From the NCBI GenBank assembly GCA_002413785.1, contig DHXR01000051.1, positions 55,971 to 78,879 of the forward strand: DNA of 22,909 bases. The letters are read 5' to 3'. Below the pieces are notes generated by a model. That model was not told the origin of the DNA. It searched no databases and saw nothing but the letters and a program-made list of their open reading frames with translations. The position numbers and the translations under genes were made by a program. Source of the DNA: Mucilaginibacter sp. UBA5151 (GTDB taxonomy: Bacteria > Bacteroidota > Bacteroidia > Sphingobacteriales > Sphingobacteriaceae). The first letter of the stretch is position 1; each line of letters opens with the position of its first letter. Shown here in pieces: positions 20,786 through 22,909 of the stretch.

Positions 20786-22663
20786 TTACCCCAGTTTCAC
20801 CAATTCCACCTTTGTTGGCTGCCCTTTGCGCCATGCATCTATTTTGTTGATGTAATAGTAGGCGCTATCCTGCTTAATGTAAACCGGGATGAGGAGGTTA
20901 AGCTCCAGAATATCGCGCGGGGTGAGTAAAATGTAACGGACTACCTTTTTTGTTTGGGTTAGTATTTTTTCCAGTTCGGGGTAATACTTTTTACGCAGGT
21001 CGTCAAACATTAAGCTCAACGGGTCATAGCTAATTTCGGGTACGGGGGCGTCTGGCTTATAAAAGTATGGCGTACTTATAATATCATTTATAACACGGTT
21101 ACTCCCGTTGGCGTTGGTAAATGTTACAGTTTTGCCTAAGGCCCCGATATTTAGTTTTTGATCAATCAGAATACGGGGCGTTACACTTTGGCTGAAATTG
21201 TTGCTGCTGCCCGTAGGGTCAATCATTGCTATCCTGGCTACTGTGCCGCCATAATACGGGCGGTTTAAACTTGGGCCGAAAGGGCTTTGAAATAATGTGG
21301 CGTTTGCAGGCAATGTCTCATCAGCTATTCTCATCTGTGACCAGCCGAATTTTAATGGCAAAATATTTTTGTCGGTTTGGTATTGCATGTAATTTACCTG
21401 CGCATAGTTGCCGAGTTGAAAAGCTACCTGTTTGCCCTGGTTAAGGCATTTACTGCTCCAGTCGTTTGCTATGGGTATGTTGTTTACAATATCCCTGAAT
21501 GAATTAAAGGATATCGTTTTATTCGTATTGTCCGTCTGGCAAATAATGCCGAAGCGTTGCAATGTATCTTTTAGCAGGTCTTTTTCACTTATATCAGGGA
21601 AAATACGTTCGCATTGAACGGTCTGGCCGAATTGCACAACCTGATTATCTGATTTGATAACCAGTTCAGTGCCCGCAGGCATACTGAAATTCGATTGCGA
21701 ATAGCCATTAAACCTGTATGTTATTCTTATTTTTCCGTTTGCAGGCAATTCTGTTTGAAATGAAATAACTGTTTTTGGCGTTAGGGTATAACCATGCCTG
21801 TATGGGCCCTGGCGTATTAATGTGGGATTACCCGATAAATAAAAGTTAGATGAAGTTAAGGGGGTGTCGCCATTTACTGGGTCAGTGTAGATAATGGCGA
21901 TATCGACATTTGCTGCGTAACTCCCGTTATAATTGCCGTAAAAATAGAACGTTGGGATGGTTAAAGTTACTGTAACACTGTTTATTTCGTTGGTGGTATA
22001 AACACCTGTTGACGGATCGTAAAAGCCACTCACATTTGATATAACGCTGGGGAACAATATTGTCCCTCCGGGTTCCGAAAGATTGTTATAGGTAATGCTT
22101 AATGCAGAAGCCAAAGCTACATCACAGCCTTTATTATCAATTTGGTTTTGATAATCGGCACCATGTTCAAAGCTCCCGTTTGAGAACTGGGCTATCATTA
22201 AGGGATAGAGGGGATCGCCAGGCAATGACCCGGTGGCTTTATAGCCCGATGATTTTAACAACAGTTCAATAGCTGTTTTAATAAAAAAGCCCGGGCGCAT
22301 GTTATGTACATCAATTGGCGCGGTAAAATCTTCAGTCATATAGCCATAATCAACCACCGGGTATATCCAACCATCGGTTTTGGTTTGTGAGCCGGCGGCA
22401 TTATCAAGGCTCCATTCATGGTCATACGGCTGCCAAACCAAATTTTGCCCGTAGTTGCTCCATACACTGGTGCTATCGCCCATATCGCGCAGTTTACCGC
22501 CAATGGCGTCAAAAAAATCAACATTGCCCGACAGGATGGTAATGCTGGCTGTATCCTGGTCAATGCCGTTCAATTCCCCAATACCATACGGGATAATCTC
22601 CAGGCCATCCTGTATGAGTTTAGCCTGGTACTTTTGGTAAGGCAAGTTGGTGGTAAAAGCCAC
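20786..22663 (-). CDS. Phage tail/baseplate protein, C-terminal part (frameshifted)
   Basis: A 625-residue reading frame with DDVAFTTNLPYQKYQAKLIQDGLEIIPYGIGELNGI at its start, then a beta-rich region and a C-terminal KKVVRYILLTPRDILELNLLIPVYIKQDSAYYYINKIDAWRKGQPTKVELVKLG. The last part (position, 'INKI..W..G.....VELVKL') is typical of large tail or baseplate proteins in Bacteroidota prophages. The GTG at 22663 is only the first possible start in this frame; the real N-terminus is the overlapping frame at 22570-22848. It lies upstream of the secreted protein and tape measure genes. It may be a tail-tip or distal tail protein. Confidence 0.7.
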   Translation of the reverse strand: MAFTTNLPYQKYQAKLIQDGLEIIPYGIGELNGIDQDTASITILSGNVDFFDAIGGKLRDMGDSTSVWSNYGQNLVWQPYDHEWSLDNAAGSQTKTDGWIYPVVDYGYMTEDFTAPIDVHNMRPGFFIKTAIELLLKSSGYKATGSLPGDPLYPLMIAQFSNGSFEHGADYQNQIDNKGCDVALASALSITYNNLSEPGGTILFPSVISNVSGFYDPSTGVYTTNEINSVTVTLTIPTFYFYGNYNGSYAANVDIAIIYTDPVNGDTPLTSSNFYLSGNPTLIRQGPYRHGYTLTPKTVISFQTELPANGKIRITYRFNGYSQSNFSMPAGTELVIKSDNQVVQFGQTVQCERIFPDISEKDLLKDTLQRFGIICQTDNTNKTISFNSFRDIVNNIPIANDWSSKCLNQGKQVAFQLGNYAQVNYMQYQTDKNILPLKFGWSQMRIADETLPANATLFQSPFGPSLNRPYYGGTVARIAMIDPTGSSNNFSQSVTPRILIDQKLNIGALGKTVTFTNANGSNRVINDIISTPYFYKPDAPVPEISYDPLSLMFDDLRKKYYPELEKILTQTKKVVRYILLTPRDILELNLLIPVYIKQDSAYYYINKIDAWRKGQPTKVELVKLG

Positions 22664-22848
22664 ATCATCCGGGGGAAGCCCAGTATCTGCCGGTTGCGTT
22701 GCGTTAAAGGCAGTTTAAACTGATTGCTGGTATTACCCTGCTGGTTTTGCACCTCGGCCAGATTATTGATCTGGAAAGTGAGGGCAATCGGGCTGTCGTT
22801 GCTGAGGTCGACTAACTGATCGTTTAGATATAGTTGGAGTTGGTCCAT
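22570..22848 (-). CDS. Tail/baseplate protein, N-terminal part (frameshifted)
   Basis: The ATG at 22848 starts MDQLQLYLNDQLVDLSND and continues SPIALTFQINNLAEVQNQQGNTSNQFKLPLTQRNRQILGFP, the normal N-terminus of this tail protein family. After GFP the frame is lost at a run of five C (22671-22675); one more C would give GFPPDDVAFTTNLP and join the 625-residue frame. Everything after GFP in this frame (RMMWLLPP and on) is out-of-frame noise. The fused protein would be about 685 residues. A sequencing error, a real lesion or programmed slippage are all possible. Confidence 0.75.
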   Translation of the reverse strand: MDQLQLYLNDQLVDLSNDSPIALTFQINNLAEVQNQQGNTSNQFKLPLTQRNRQILGFPRMMWLLPPTCLTKSTRLNSYRMAWRLSRMVLGN

Positions 22849-22853
22849 ATTAT

Positions 22854-22893
22854 GTTGTAAGGGTTGTAGAAGTTATAAATGTTGTAAGGGCAG
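22854..22893. repeat. GTTGTAAGGGTTGTAG repeats upstream of the tail gene
   Basis: GTTGTAAGGGTTGTAGAAGTT, then ATAAATGTTGTAAGGG. It is the same vocabulary as the repeat at 12948-13018 between capsid and tail-tube genes, here directly upstream of a tail gene. Confidence 0.55.
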
Positions 22894-22909
22894 ACGCATT
22901 AAAATATTC

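Overview
The window looks like a Bacteroidota chromosome, probably Sphingobacteriaceae (Mucilaginibacter/Pedobacter-like). The reasons are Bacteroidota-type promoters (TTTG, 19-20 nt, TAnnTTTG), leader regions with few Shine-Dalgarno sites, DUF2147 and Ycf48-like secreted proteins, and gene ends crowded with the short palindromic repeats typical of these genomes. The genus is an inference; no species marker is present.

Layout. Positions 1-2033 are host chromosome: tRNA-Lys(TTT) and a two-gene operon for secreted proteins (DUF2147, Ycf48-like) on the minus strand, then tRNA-Leu(CAG) and tRNA-Leu(GAG) on the plus strand. From about 2040 to the right edge is one end of a tailed-phage prophage that begins 42 bp after the 3' end of tRNA-Leu(GAG), a likely integration site. 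Almost all phage genes are on the minus strand. From right to left, in transcription order, they are: a tail protein split by a frameshift, a secreted protein with its own promoter, the tape measure protein, a 78-residue protein, a type I signal peptidase (lepB), a ClpP-like head protease with a probable nested scaffold, the major capsid protein, a probable tail tube protein, the portal, a head-tail connector, a collagen-like tail fibre, two further fibre/receptor-binding proteins and a lysis module (holin candidate, GH24 lysozyme, M15 peptidase, small membrane protein, unimolecular-spanin-like lipoprotein). Terminase, integrase and regulators are not in the window and would lie to the right.

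Three plus-strand genes interrupt this: a YoeB-type toxin with a DUF2683-like antitoxin, and an acyltransferase 3 family membrane protein convergent with the putative receptor-binding protein. With lepB and the secreted protein they form a set of morons (genes not needed for the virion). The acyltransferase could alter the surface receptor, and LepB could process exported proteins, but both roles are inferred.

The prophage shows decay or recoding. The capsid gene has a TAA at codon 3 of what looks like its true N-terminus, the tail gene is out of frame at a C5 run, and a second holin-like copy is frameshifted. The most unusual non-coding DNA is 15556-16085, between lepB and the head protease. 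It holds three gapless 53-bp repeats, each with a conserved hairpin, next to a 16-bp palindrome whose near-copy lies just upstream of the tape measure gene. Long palindromic repeat blocks sit at five other gene borders, and one supplies the portal stop codon.
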